A DNA stretch of 7,486 bases from Peptococcaceae bacterium (GCA_012523535.1 JAAYII010000177.1:1-7486), one strand, 5' to 3'. Shown: positions 1 through 6,712, counted from the stretch's first letter. The notes: a model not told the origin generated them from the sequence alone. Program-made: numbers and translations.

Positions 1-1116
1 ACCATGGTTATTGTTTCTTCCTTTGCCATGGAGCAATTTGGTGCCAGTCCTAGTGCCGGAGGACTGGCCGTCAGCATTTTTGTCATTGGGGGTTTTATAG
101 CCCGTTTGTTTGTGGGCAAATGGATGGAACAAATAGGCCGCAAGCGAATGCTGCTTATCGGATTGGGTTTAAACTTAATTATGTCCCTCGCTTATTTTGT
201 GGCCAATAATCTCATTATCCTTGATATCATACGCTTTTTCCACGGGGTATCGTTTGGCATCAACTCCACAGTAATTGGGGGGATAGTGGCCAATATCGTT
301 CCCCAAGAAAGATTTGGGGAAGGGATAGCTTACTCCATGCTTACAGTTTCTTTAGGTACAGCCTTAGGACCTTTTATCAGCATGCTTTTATACCAGTACG
401 GCAGTTTTTTGATGGTCTTCTTATGTTGTTCCGTAGTCGCTTTATTGGGTCTAATTTGTCCAATGCCTTTAACAACCCCTGAAAATAAGCTGACCGATCA
501 GCAATTGAGCAGTATGCAAGGTTTTAAATTAAGCAATTTTATAGAAATCAAGGCTATACGGATTTCCCTAATCTGTGGGCTTTTCTATCTATGCTATTCC
601 AGCGTTATCTCTTTCCTTACCCCATATGCCAAAGCAATTGATCTATCTATGGCCGCCAGTTTCTTTTTCATCATCTATTCCGGTATTGTGCTTATTTCCA
701 GGCCCTTTATAGGTAAATTATTTGACCTGCGGGGCGAAAACTATGCCATGTATCCAAGCATGGTTTCTTTTATCCTTGGAATGTTAATGCTTAGCCAGGC
801 CCATAACGCCTTTTTTCTGTTATGTTCCGCACTCTTTATCGGTTTCGGTACCGGATCAATTCAATCCTGCAGCATGGCTATTGCTCTCAAAAAAGCACCT
901 GCTCACCGCAAAGGTATTGCCAATGCCACTTTTATGATGTTTACAGACTTTCTAACTGGAATTGGCCCCTTTATGTTTGGCCTCATTATACCTTTTATCG
1001 GCTACAGAGGATTGTATGCCGTGGCAGCGGCGTTAGCCTTCTTTTTCCTGGCGCTTTACTATTATTTGCATGGAAAAAATGCCGGCCACCGCAGAGAAAC
1101 AATTAGCCAACAATAA
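1..1116 (+). CDS. MFS transporter, 5'-truncated by window edge
   Basis: Major facilitator superfamily membrane transporter, probably a drug or metabolite efflux or uptake carrier; the substrate cannot be read from the sequence. The frame is open to base 1 and the first ATG (base 4) falls just before the second membrane helix, so about 30 N-terminal residues including helix 1 lie outside the window. Counting from that ATG, the MFS loop 2-3 motif is GKWMEQIGRKR (38-48). Another conserved block, RFFHGVSFGINST (77-89), follows, and the second half repeats the loop motif as GKLFDLRG (237-244). About eleven hydrophobic helices remain, ending in a basic cytoplasmic tail. It resembles the MFS gene at 1129-2337, for example in the FHGVSFG/VHGASFS and IVANIVPQERFGEGIAYS/IVADIVPPSRLMEGIGYS blocks. 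The two are therefore probably paralogues. They converge with only 12 bases between stop codons. Family assignment is firm; substrate unknown. Confidence 0.9.
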   Translation, partial: TMVIVSSFAMEQFGASPSAGGLAVSIFVIGGFIARLFVGKWMEQIGRKRMLLIGLGLNLIMSLAYFVANNLIILDIIRFFHGVSFGINSTVIGGIVANIVPQERFGEGIAYSMLTVSLGTALGPFISMLLYQYGSFLMVFLCCSVVALLGLICPMPLTTPENKLTDQQLSSMQGFKLSNFIEIKAIRISLICGLFYLCYSSVISFLTPYAKAIDLSMAASFFFIIYSGIVLISRPFIGKLFDLRGENYAMYPSMVSFILGMLMLSQAHNAFFLLCSALFIGFGTGSIQSCSMAIALKKAPAHRKGIANATFMMFTDFLTGIGPFMFGLIIPFIGYRGLYAVAAALAFFFLALYYYLHGKNAGHRRETISQQ

Positions 1117-1128
1117 TTCAACAACAAC

Positions 1129-2337
1129 TCATGACCCGGAAGATGAAACCAGAGGTTGCTCGCCTCTTTCCGACGGTGCTTTTCGTCGGATAAAGAAAAA
1201 ATAGTATAAAATTATGGCAACCAGATTGAAACCGGCAGAGACAAAGAAAATAACAGTAAAGCCGGTATACTGTAAAACAGCCCCCAAAAGAATGGAACCG
1301 ATGCCATAGCCTAAATCTATAGACGAAAAGAAAGTTGAATTAGCCGCCCCTAAATGTTCCGGCCGAGCTAGTTTAATAGCCAGTCCGTTTAAAATTGGGT
1401 AGAGCGCTCCCTGGCCTAAGCCATATAAAACACTATCCAGTAGAAACGAATAAAGAGTTTTGGCATAGGCAAGATGAACAAGACTTAAAGCAAAAATTGC
1501 TATAGCCGGAATAATAATTTTCGTAGGTCCTATGCTATCGGACAGCTTTCCCAGAAGAGGCCTTGTTATTAACAAAACGAGGGCATAAACAGTAAAAAAC
1601 AAGCCTATATTCTGGATGCCACGGGAGAGAGCATAAGTTGGCAAAAAAACCGTGATACTTATTTGGGCCATAGAGGTAAAAAACATAACCAAAGAAGGCG
1701 GAATAGCCGCTTTCTCCAAAAAAACAGTCTTGTTCTTGGCTGTTAACTTGGGCTGTAAAACTTCTTCATAATTAACAAAAAATGAGAGAATAAGTCCGAT
1801 TATGGCCGCGCCAAAAAGTATTCTGAACAAATTACTGTAACCGGTAATATTAATCAAGTATAACCCTAAAGCCGGGCCTATTGCCATGGCAAGGGTATTG
1901 GACATGCCGGAATAGCCTATCCCTTCCATTAATCTGGAAGGGGGAACTATATCGGCAACAATGGTTCCGGAAGAAGTGGAATAGGCACTGAAACTGGCAC
2001 CGTGAACAAACCTCAAAAAGACCAAAAACCAGATAGCATAGGCATAGCTGTAGAGGAAAGATATGACGGCAAAAATAATGATCCCAATAATTAAAACAAA
2101 TTTCCTTCCTTTTTGATCACACAGATTACCTACCAATGGGCGGAACAAAAGAGCCGAGATTGTAAACGCTCCTAGCATTAAACCAGCCGCCATTTTATTG
2201 CCTCCAATATGCTGGGCATATAAAGGCAGAACGCTAAGCTGGGTATGATAGCATACTGCCAAAGAGAAAGTTACTAACAAAATTTTGATAAAATGAGATG
2301 TCCATAATTTTTTGCCGCTTCTTCGTAGTGAATTCAT
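1129..2337 (-). CDS. MFS transporter (complete), paralogue of the convergent MFS gene
   Basis: Twelve-helix MFS transporter in the cytoplasmic membrane, about 402 residues, a normal length for the family. The loop 2-3 motif GNLCDQKGRK is at 70-79 and its second-half counterpart GKLSDSIGPTK at 263-273. A VHGASFSAYSTSSG block lies at 111-124 and a charged central loop around 190-210. I chose the ATG at 2337 because GAGG (2344-2347) sits six bases upstream of it. A longer reading from a TTG at 2373 adds 12 residues, but it lacks a good ribosome binding site and its first codons lie inside a hairpin (2359-2397). The gene follows lgt on the same strand after about 190 bases and converges on the first MFS gene. 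Its substrate cannot be predicted. Export of a toxic compound or metabolite uptake are both open; the family call is secure. Confidence 0.9.
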   Translation of the reverse strand: MNSLRRSGKKLWTSHFIKILLVTFSLAVCYHTQLSVLPLYAQHIGGNKMAAGLMLGAFTISALLFRPLVGNLCDQKGRKFVLIIGIIIFAVISFLYSYAYAIWFLVFLRFVHGASFSAYSTSSGTIVADIVPPSRLMEGIGYSGMSNTLAMAIGPALGLYLINITGYSNLFRILFGAAIIGLILSFFVNYEEVLQPKLTAKNKTVFLEKAAIPPSLVMFFTSMAQISITVFLPTYALSRGIQNIGLFFTVYALVLLITRPLLGKLSDSIGPTKIIIPAIAIFALSLVHLAYAKTLYSFLLDSVLYGLGQGALYPILNGLAIKLARPEHLGAANSTFFSSIDLGYGIGSILLGAVLQYTGFTVIFFVSAGFNLVAIILYYFFFIRRKAPSERGEQPLVSSSGS

Positions 2338-2343
2338 CGCTAA

Positions 2344-2347
2344 CCTC
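2344..2347 (-). promoter_or_regulatory. Ribosome binding site deciding the MFS start at 2337
   Basis: GAGG on the minus strand lies six bases before the ATG at 2337. The alternative TTG at 2373 has only a distant GGGACC upstream. This supports the shorter protein. Confidence 0.6.
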
Positions 2348-2358
2348 GTCGAAATTTT

Positions 2359-2403
2359 ATCCCCTAAGACCAAAATTTAATATAGGTCCCAGGGGATTTT
2401 TTT
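2359..2403. promoter_or_regulatory. Long hairpin in the MFS leader; possible plus-strand terminator
   Basis: Arms at 2359-2371 and 2385-2397 surround a 13-base loop. In minus-strand RNA (the MFS leader) all 13 positions pair, two of them as G-U. In plus-strand RNA the two G-U positions become A-C mismatches, leaving a 7-bp ATCCCCT/AGGGGAT stem and a 4-bp GACC/GGTC inner stem, but this version runs straight into seven T's (2397-2403). The stem ends 11 bases before the MFS ribosome binding site. Two roles fit: an mRNA leader structure, or an intrinsic terminator for transcription coming antisense across the MFS gene. The structure is seen directly; its role is inferred. Confidence 0.5.
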
Positions 2404-2458
2404 ATATTTTCTATACTAATATTCAGCTACAAAAATTAATAATTATTTAATATTTATC

Positions 2459-2478
2459 TATAACAACTATTTGTTATA
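2459..2478. promoter_or_regulatory. Perfect inverted repeat, candidate operator
   Basis: TATAACAA (2459-2466) and TTGTTATA (2471-2478) are perfect inverted arms around a 4-base spacer in the AT-rich gap between lgt and the downstream MFS gene. The size and symmetry suit a dimeric repressor site, for example a TetR or MarR type. The setting upstream of a transporter gene makes local control of that gene plausible. In such AT-rich DNA chance is also possible, and no T-run follows that would make it a terminator. Confidence 0.4.
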
Positions 2479-2526
2479 TTTATATATGATGGCCACCGCC
2501 ATAATAGGTCGGAAATAATATTTGGT

Positions 2527-3294
2527 CTAATTTGCACGCTCGCGATTTCTAAAATATATTATTGACAATCCCAAAAGTATTGCCAAGACACTGACAACCT
2601 GTGCGACTCTCAATGGCCCCAGCATAAGACTGTCCGTTCTTAGTCCCTCAATAAAGAAACGGCCGACAGAGTATAGAATCAAATACAAAGCGGCAACCGT
2701 TCCGTCAGGTAATGTTCTGCGCCTAAACAACCAAAACAGGATACAGAAAACAAAAGCATTCCAGATAGATTCATAAAGAAAAGTCGGATGGTAATAGTTC
2801 CCGTCAATTAGCATGCCTTGTTGGATAAAATGGGGGAATTTGCTGATAAACTCTTCGGAAACCTGGCCACCATGGGCCTCCTGATTGATAAAATTACCCC
2901 ATCTCCCGATGGCTTGCCCGAGAATCAGACTGGGAGCCACAATATCAGCGCAAATCCAGAGTTGTAAAGTTTTAGCCCGATGAACATACAAAAGACCGGC
3001 TAACACTCCTCCGATAACACCGCCGTGAACAGCCAGCCCTCCATGCCATACCGCAACTATTTCCTGAGGATTGGCAGCATAATAATCCCACTGGAACAAA
3101 ACATAATACAGCCTGGCCCCGATGATGGCAGCCGGAATGGTGACAATTACCAGATTGCTGAATTTGTCCATATCAATTTTCCGCTGAGCGGCATGATAAG
3201 AAGCCAGTGCAATCCCTAGCCCAAAAGCCAGGGCAATTATTATTCCATACCAGTGAATTGAAAGGGGACCAATCTTGAATGCTATGGAACTCAA
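2527..3294 (-). CDS. lgt: Prolipoprotein diacylglyceryl transferase
   Basis: Lgt transfers diacylglycerol from phosphatidylglycerol to the lipobox cysteine of prelipoproteins, the first step of lipoprotein maturation in the cytoplasmic membrane. The 255-residue protein is slightly shorter than E. coli Lgt, as is usual in Gram-positives. Visible hallmarks are the N-terminal IHWYGIIIALAF segment (13-24), GARLYYV (59-65), the essential-histidine region GLAVHGG (86-92, His90), and the Lgt signature GRWGNFINQEAHGG (130-143). Also present are HPTFLYES (169-176) and the C-terminal VGRFFIEGLRTD (210-221) with its conserved Arg and Glu. About seven membrane helices are present. The start is TTG at 3294, preceded by AGGAGG nine bases upstream; no in-frame ATG nearby fits as well. 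It is divergent from the TauE/SafE gene. The lipoprotein encoded at 4337 would be one of its substrates. The identification is very secure. Confidence 0.98.
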   Translation of the reverse strand: MSSIAFKIGPLSIHWYGIIIALAFGLGIALASYHAAQRKIDMDKFSNLVIVTIPAAIIGARLYYVLFQWDYYAANPQEIVAVWHGGLAVHGGVIGGVLAGLLYVHRAKTLQLWICADIVAPSLILGQAIGRWGNFINQEAHGGQVSEEFISKFPHFIQQGMLIDGNYYHPTFLYESIWNAFVFCILFWLFRRRTLPDGTVAALYLILYSVGRFFIEGLRTDSLMLGPLRVAQVVSVLAILLGLSIIYFRNRERAN

Positions 3295-3302
3295 ACTAAA
3301 TA

Positions 3303-3308
3303 TCCTCC
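3303..3308 (-). promoter_or_regulatory. Strong ribosome binding site of lgt
   Basis: Minus-strand AGGAGG lies nine bases before the TTG at 3294. Its full match to the anti-Shine-Dalgarno sequence is the main reason for accepting a TTG start. Confidence 0.85.
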
Positions 3309-3326
3309 TGCTCGTTTATATTTTCA

Positions 3327-3335
3327 ATTTTACCA
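3327..3335 (-). promoter_or_regulatory. Candidate extended -10 promoter of lgt
   Basis: On the minus strand TGG directly precedes TAAAAT (3332 down to 3327), giving the TGnTAAAAT form of an extended -10 element about 19 bases before the ribosome binding site. No convincing -35 hexamer lies 16-18 bases upstream, which is tolerated by extended -10 promoters. Assigned by eye only. Confidence 0.5.
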
Positions 3336-3393
3336 GAAAATTGTTATTAAATCATGACTTGAAATTTCGTCTTAGTAAGTAATCAGTGTATAT

Positions 3394-3423
3394 TTTACAG
3401 CATTAAACAGCATTAAACATTAT
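3394..3423 (+). promoter_or_regulatory. Candidate promoter with embedded tandem repeat, TauE/SafE gene
   Basis: TTTACA (3394-3399) and CATTAT (3418-3423) are separated by 18 bases, a fair but not strong sigma-A type match. They lie about 12 bases before the ribosome binding site GGAG (3436-3439). The spacer is largely made of two tandem copies of ACAGCATTAA (3397-3406, 3407-3416). The promoter call is tentative; the repeat is plain in the sequence. Confidence 0.4.
3397..3416 (+). repeat. Two-copy 10-base tandem repeat upstream of permease gene
   Basis: ACAGCATTAA occurs twice in perfect tandem, followed by AC and then a partial echo, ACAGCAAAC (3427-3435). The period is about one helical turn, so both copies present the same face of the helix. 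This suits a regulator-binding site, although slipped-strand duplication without function is also possible. Confidence 0.8.
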
Positions 3424-3449
3424 TATACAGCAAACGGAGATGAATAAAC

Positions 3450-4205
3450 TTGGAACTTTTAAACTTTTTTAATTTTTCCCCTGCACAGTTTATTTTAGTT
3501 ATAATAGCCGCTTTTCTCATCGGTTTCTCCAAGACCGGCTTAAGCGGCATGCTAATGGTAGTTATCCCCCTTCTGGCCGACGCCTTTGGAGGTATGAAAT
3601 CAACCGGTATTATCCTGCCTATACTTATTGTCGGCGATTTGTTTGCAGTAGGAAATTATCGCCGGCATATTCACTGGGCCAATATTAAAAAGCTTATGCT
3701 TTGGACCCTAATTGGTCTTGGGTTGGGGTTAATAATTGGCAAATATATTAACGATTCCCAGTTTAAAATCACCATAGCCATAATGGTGTTACTTTGTCTT
3801 GCTATCTTAGTCTATTCAGAAAGAAAAGGGGATCAGCTTAAGGTACCCAATAAAGTTTGGTTTTACGCTTTAACCGGGATTTTGGCCGGCTTTGCCACCA
3901 TGATCGGCAATGCCGCGGGCCCGATATTTACTATTTATCTTCTTTCTATGGGATTTAAGAAAAATGAATATATGGGTACCAATTCCATCTTTTTCTTCCT
4001 TGTAAATATCACCAAGGTTCCACTTCAGGTATTTGTCTGGCAGAATATCACTTGGAAAACCGTTTTGCTTACCGGTTGTGTTGTGCCATTCGTAGCCCTG
4101 GGCGCTTGGTTGGGAGTAACGGTTATCAAAAAAATAAATGAGAAAATATTCCGTCACCTGATTATTGCTTTAACCGCTATTTCAGCCATAAGGTTATTCT
4201 TCTAA
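3450..4205 (+). CDS. TauE/SafE-family permease (DUF81-type, putative sulfite/organoacid exporter)
   Basis: Membrane permease of the TauE/SafE family, whose studied members export sulfite, sulfoacetate or related anions; the substrate here is unknown. The 251 residues form about eight hydrophobic helices in two related halves, a usual length. Each half opens with the family's glycine-rich helix: LIGFSKTGLSGML (23-35) in the first and AGFATMIGNAAGP (146-158) in the second. Basic loops such as YRRHIHW (70-76) and a charged central hinge SERKGDQLK (123-131) separate helices. The start is TTG at 3450 with GGAG ten bases upstream. An ATG at 3440 is in another frame and opens only a ten-codon peptide. 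It is divergent from lgt and followed after 131 bases by a lipoprotein gene on the same strand. I see no sulfur-metabolism gene nearby to support a sulfite role. Confidence 0.85.
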   Translation: MELLNFFNFSPAQFILVIIAAFLIGFSKTGLSGMLMVVIPLLADAFGGMKSTGIILPILIVGDLFAVGNYRRHIHWANIKKLMLWTLIGLGLGLIIGKYINDSQFKITIAIMVLLCLAILVYSERKGDQLKVPNKVWFYALTGILAGFATMIGNAAGPIFTIYLLSMGFKKNEYMGTNSIFFFLVNITKVPLQVFVWQNITWKTVLLTGCVVPFVALGAWLGVTVIKKINEKIFRHLIIALTAISAIRLFF

Positions 4206-4336
4206 ACCAACTTGATAATTTACATAATTACGTGATATCCGAGAATAAAAAAACGTCTATTAAAAAAAGAAATAAACAATATGGATAAAAGCAATTAAGG
4301 CCTAATATTTAAATGTTTTGAGGTGGCAACTGCCAG

Positions 4337-5626
4337 GTGTACAAATTGACGAATATTTCCAACAAACTGTTTTACAAATTGCTTGTATTGATTATTTTAA
4401 GCAGCACCATGGTGATGCTTATAAGCGGTTGCACCCCACAACCGTTGCAAGAAATTCCCAACGATATTCCCGAACAACCAAACCCCGAACACCCTGGGAA
4501 TACTGTCGATCCGGTTCAGGGTCCGATCCAAGAGCCAATTCATCCTTCGGAACCGACTGTCTCTCCTATCTCAACGGCTGCTTTACTGGAAAAGATTTTA
4601 GATTCTCCTCTTTGGCAAGATAAGCCTTTATGTCAATATCCGCAAGACAGTTTTAATGCTTTGATCGCGGATTTTAAAGAACTGCAGGAATTTATGCAAA
4701 GAAAAGACGGTGCTGCTGAATTGCTGGCCAGATATCTAAATACGGATATTTTAGCCCCTTTTTCCATAATGGAGACCATGCTGGCCCAGCAACCGATTCT
4801 AAACAGTCTGGACAATTCCCACCTGCAGGAACTGCTTAGTCTTACCTGGGACAAATACCAAGCCAAGCAAAAATTGCCAGATGTTGATCATTCAAACCAT
4901 TTAGGGTGGTTATTGGGTAAAATTTTACAACAAATCGATTATTATCCTTTTCAGCAGCAAATTGAAAAGAACCAAACCCTTCAGGATTTCCTAACCGACG
5001 GCGTATTAAAAAACAATTCGGTTTTAAAGATTATAGAGCAGCAAACCGAATATTATCTGGCTGACAACAACCTTCTGCCCCAACACCCAAATCTCGATCC
5101 CAACCAAGAAGAATTTGAAATCATTCCCTCGAGAACCAATCCGAAATGGAATAAACTGAAGGCTAAAGTGAACTTATCAGAATTTCAGCTTACTGAAAAC
5201 GGCATGCAATGGTCCGCTTTCGCTCCCCATAATCGCATGACCAACTATAGTTTTGATTATCCGCAAACTTGGAATTTTGACGGGTTGAGCCTATTCTATA
5301 AGGATAATCAAAAAATCGCGGAGTTGGCCCCCGCTGCCGAAACTCAAATAGCCTTAATTACCATAGCCGAGAACTATGAGCCTGTAGCCTTATCCGGAAC
5401 GGAACTTCTGGCTAAAAAAGTATATACCTTAGGGAAATATGATATTTTAAAAATAATTGAAAAATTTCCCGATTACGGATTAAACACATTTTGTTACTCT
5501 TACACTTATTTGGTTCAATACGAAAAGCAACTGTTCACAATCTTGTTTTATTCTTATGACCTGGAAAAAACGGAAGAAGAACTGTTCGATCAAATTGTAG
5601 CTTCCTTCCAGTGGGAAAAACCTTAA
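4337..5626 (+). CDS. Lipoprotein of unknown function with proline-rich tether
   Basis: I do not recognise this 429-residue protein as a named family. Residues 1-31 form a lipoprotein signal peptide: basic start, hydrophobic stretch LLVLIILSSTMVML, then lipobox LISGC with Cys32. The residue after Cys is Thr, consistent with anchoring to the outer face of the membrane. Residues 34-77 are rich in Pro, Glu and Gln and look like a flexible tether. Residues 80-245 are polar and mostly helical by appearance. Residues 290-429 look like a compact alpha/beta domain starting near YSFDYPQTWNFDG (304-316) and ending IVASFQW (420-426). This pattern recalls PsbP/Mog1-like stress or surface lipoprotein domains, but that is only a resemblance. 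The start is GTG at 4337 with GAGGTGG ten bases upstream. Cys32 should be a substrate of the Lgt encoded nearby. The gene ends at a strong terminator (5667-5713). Confidence 0.8.
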   Translation: MYKLTNISNKLFYKLLVLIILSSTMVMLISGCTPQPLQEIPNDIPEQPNPEHPGNTVDPVQGPIQEPIHPSEPTVSPISTAALLEKILDSPLWQDKPLCQYPQDSFNALIADFKELQEFMQRKDGAAELLARYLNTDILAPFSIMETMLAQQPILNSLDNSHLQELLSLTWDKYQAKQKLPDVDHSNHLGWLLGKILQQIDYYPFQQQIEKNQTLQDFLTDGVLKNNSVLKIIEQQTEYYLADNNLLPQHPNLDPNQEEFEIIPSRTNPKWNKLKAKVNLSEFQLTENGMQWSAFAPHNRMTNYSFDYPQTWNFDGLSLFYKDNQKIAELAPAAETQIALITIAENYEPVALSGTELLAKKVYTLGKYDILKIIEKFPDYGLNTFCYSYTYLVQYEKQLFTILFYSYDLEKTEEELFDQIVASFQWEKP

Positions 5627-5666
5627 CTGTTATAGTAGCAGCAATTCCAAATTAACGGTTAAACAG

Positions 5667-5713
5667 AAACCGCTGTGGCTAATTCCACTAAGAATTAACT
5701 GCAGTGGTTTTTT
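5667..5713 (+). terminator. Rho-independent terminator after the lipoprotein gene
   Basis: AAACCGCTG (5667-5675) pairs with CAGTGGTTT (5702-5710), including one G-U. An inner TAATTC/GAATTA stem (5680-5685 and 5692-5697) closes on a CACTAA loop. The outer stem runs into six T's (5708-5713). It lies about 40 bases after the lipoprotein stop and separates that gene from the AAA+/VWA unit. Confidence 0.85.
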
Positions 5714-5717
5714 CTCA

Positions 5718-5733
5718 GGCTAATTTTGGCTAA
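5718..5733 (+). repeat. GGCTAA direct repeats upstream of the AAA+ gene promoter
   Basis: GGCTAA occurs at 5718-5723 and 5728-5733, exactly 10 bases apart, and once more at 5677-5682 inside the terminator stem. The pair lies 26-42 bases upstream of the -35 hexamer, where an activator could bind. Short motifs like this can recur by chance. Confidence 0.35.
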
Positions 5734-5759
5734 GGAAAATAGAGAACAGCTGAGCGCAA

Positions 5760-5788
5760 TTGACCTTAACTCCAAAAACGTCTAAAAT
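5760..5788 (+). promoter_or_regulatory. Sigma-A type promoter of the AAA+/VWA operon
   Basis: TTGACC (5760-5765) and TAAAAT (5783-5788) are separated by exactly 17 bases, each one base from consensus. The predicted transcript start near 5795 would leave a leader of about 30 bases before the ATG at 5828. It also argues against the in-frame TTG at 5798, which would then be almost leaderless. Confidence 0.85.
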
Positions 5789-5827
5789 ATATATTCATTG
5801 AGACAGAAGAGGGGGACCATAAACCAA

Positions 5828-6712
5828 ATGACCGAACAATTAATGTTTAAAGGAACCAAAGACTATGTTATTTCCGATGATCTACGCAACAGCGTCAATA
5901 TCGCAATAGCTTTAGGCAGGCCGCTTTTGATTAAAGGAGAGCCCGGTACCGGTAAGACTCTTCTCGCAGAGTGCGTGGCCCGCTCGCTGGGCTTAAAATT
6001 AATCGTCTGGAACATAAAATCCACAACCAAAGCCCAAGACGGGCTTTATGTCTATGATACCGTCCAGCGCTTGTACGACAGTCAGTTTGGAGATCACGAC
6101 GTTTCGGATATCAAGCATTATATTAAACTGGGAAAGCTGGGTGAAGCCTTTGCTTCCGAAGAACGAGTGGTTTTGTTGATTGATGAAATCGATAAGGCTG
6201 ATTTGGAATTCCCTAATGATTTGCTCTGGGAATTGGACGTCATGAATTTTTATATCCCTGAGACCGGGGAAACCATCAGCGCCAAACACCGTCCCATTGT
6301 CATCATTACCAGTAATGCGGAAAAAGAACTGCCCGATGCTTTCCTCCGGCGCTGTATTTTTCATTATATTGATTTCCCCGATTGTGAAATGATGGAAAAA
6401 ATCGTATATGTCCATTACCCGGATATACAAAAAAAACTGTTAACTGAGGCTTTGAAAGCTTTCTATTGGGTGCGAAGCATTCCCGGTTTACAAAAAAAAC
6501 CCAGCACAAGCGAACTCCTGGATTGGATCCAGGCTTTGGCCCTTGGAGGCATAGCACCGGAGACCATCGCCAAAGAGCTGCCCTTTTTAGGAGCTTTACT
6601 CAAAAAAAACCAGGATTTTGAGCTGACCTTAAGACAGTTGCACTCTCGAAGCGTGGACGGAAAAGATCGAGACAAGGACAAATATTACCGTTCGATAATG
6701 CGTGGTTATTAA
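5828..6712 (+). CDS. MoxR-family AAA+ ATPase (CoxD-like)
   Basis: AAA+ ATPase of the MoxR group, cytoplasmic, thought to work as a chaperone or remodelling motor together with a VWA-domain partner. The relative CoxD acts in maturation of carbon monoxide dehydrogenase. In the 294-residue protein Walker A is GEPGTGKT (37-44) and Walker B is VVLLIDEIDKAD (114-125). Sensor 1 is TSN (161-163), and the arginine-finger region is AFLRRC (171-176). A small helical lid follows with KPSTSELLDW (224-233). All catalytic positions look intact. I chose ATG at 5828, with GAGGGGG at 5809-5815 upstream; an upstream TTG at 5798 has no ribosome binding site. It is the first gene after its own promoter, and the VWA gene follows after 22 bases, so the two are almost surely one operon. 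The family is certain, the client unknown. Confidence 0.95.
   Translation: MTEQLMFKGTKDYVISDDLRNSVNIAIALGRPLLIKGEPGTGKTLLAECVARSLGLKLIVWNIKSTTKAQDGLYVYDTVQRLYDSQFGDHDVSDIKHYIKLGKLGEAFASEERVVLLIDEIDKADLEFPNDLLWELDVMNFYIPETGETISAKHRPIVIITSNAEKELPDAFLRRCIFHYIDFPDCEMMEKIVYVHYPDIQKKLLTEALKAFYWVRSIPGLQKKPSTSELLDWIQALALGGIAPETIAKELPFLGALLKKNQDFELTLRQLHSRSVDGKDRDKDKYYRSIMRGY

Noticed and set aside
1073..1093. Possible terminator for the minus-strand MFS gene inside the end of the first MFS gene
   Set aside because: A T6 run exists on the minus strand, but the preceding stem is only about five pairs with a bulge, too weak to call.
2338..2373. Twelve-residue N-terminal extension of the MFS protein from a TTG at 2373
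   Set aside because: It has no good ribosome binding site and its first codons are in the hairpin arms, whereas the ATG at 2337 has GAGG at proper distance.
2489..2502. ATGGC/GCCAT stem after the lgt stop as a terminator
   Set aside because: The stem has five pairs and no T-run follows in the lgt direction, so it was not listed as a terminator.
4206..4336. Promoter or terminator between the permease and lipoprotein genes
   Set aside because: The gap is A-rich, with isolated TTGATA and TAATAT-like words, but no correctly spaced pair and no stem with T-run; co-transcription cannot be decided by eye.
4318..4623. Open frame of 101 codons overlapping the lipoprotein start
   Set aside because: It is a shifted-frame shadow; the lipoprotein frame has a signal peptide, lipobox and full-length coding character.
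5652..5662. TTAACGGTTAA palindrome after the lipoprotein gene
   Set aside because: It is short, lies in the 3' untranslated part just before the terminator, and nothing else supports a function.
5798..5827. Ten-residue extension of the AAA+ ATPase from a TTG at 5798
   Set aside because: The predicted transcript start is only about three bases upstream, no ribosome binding site precedes it, and the purine-rich GAGGGGG lies after it.
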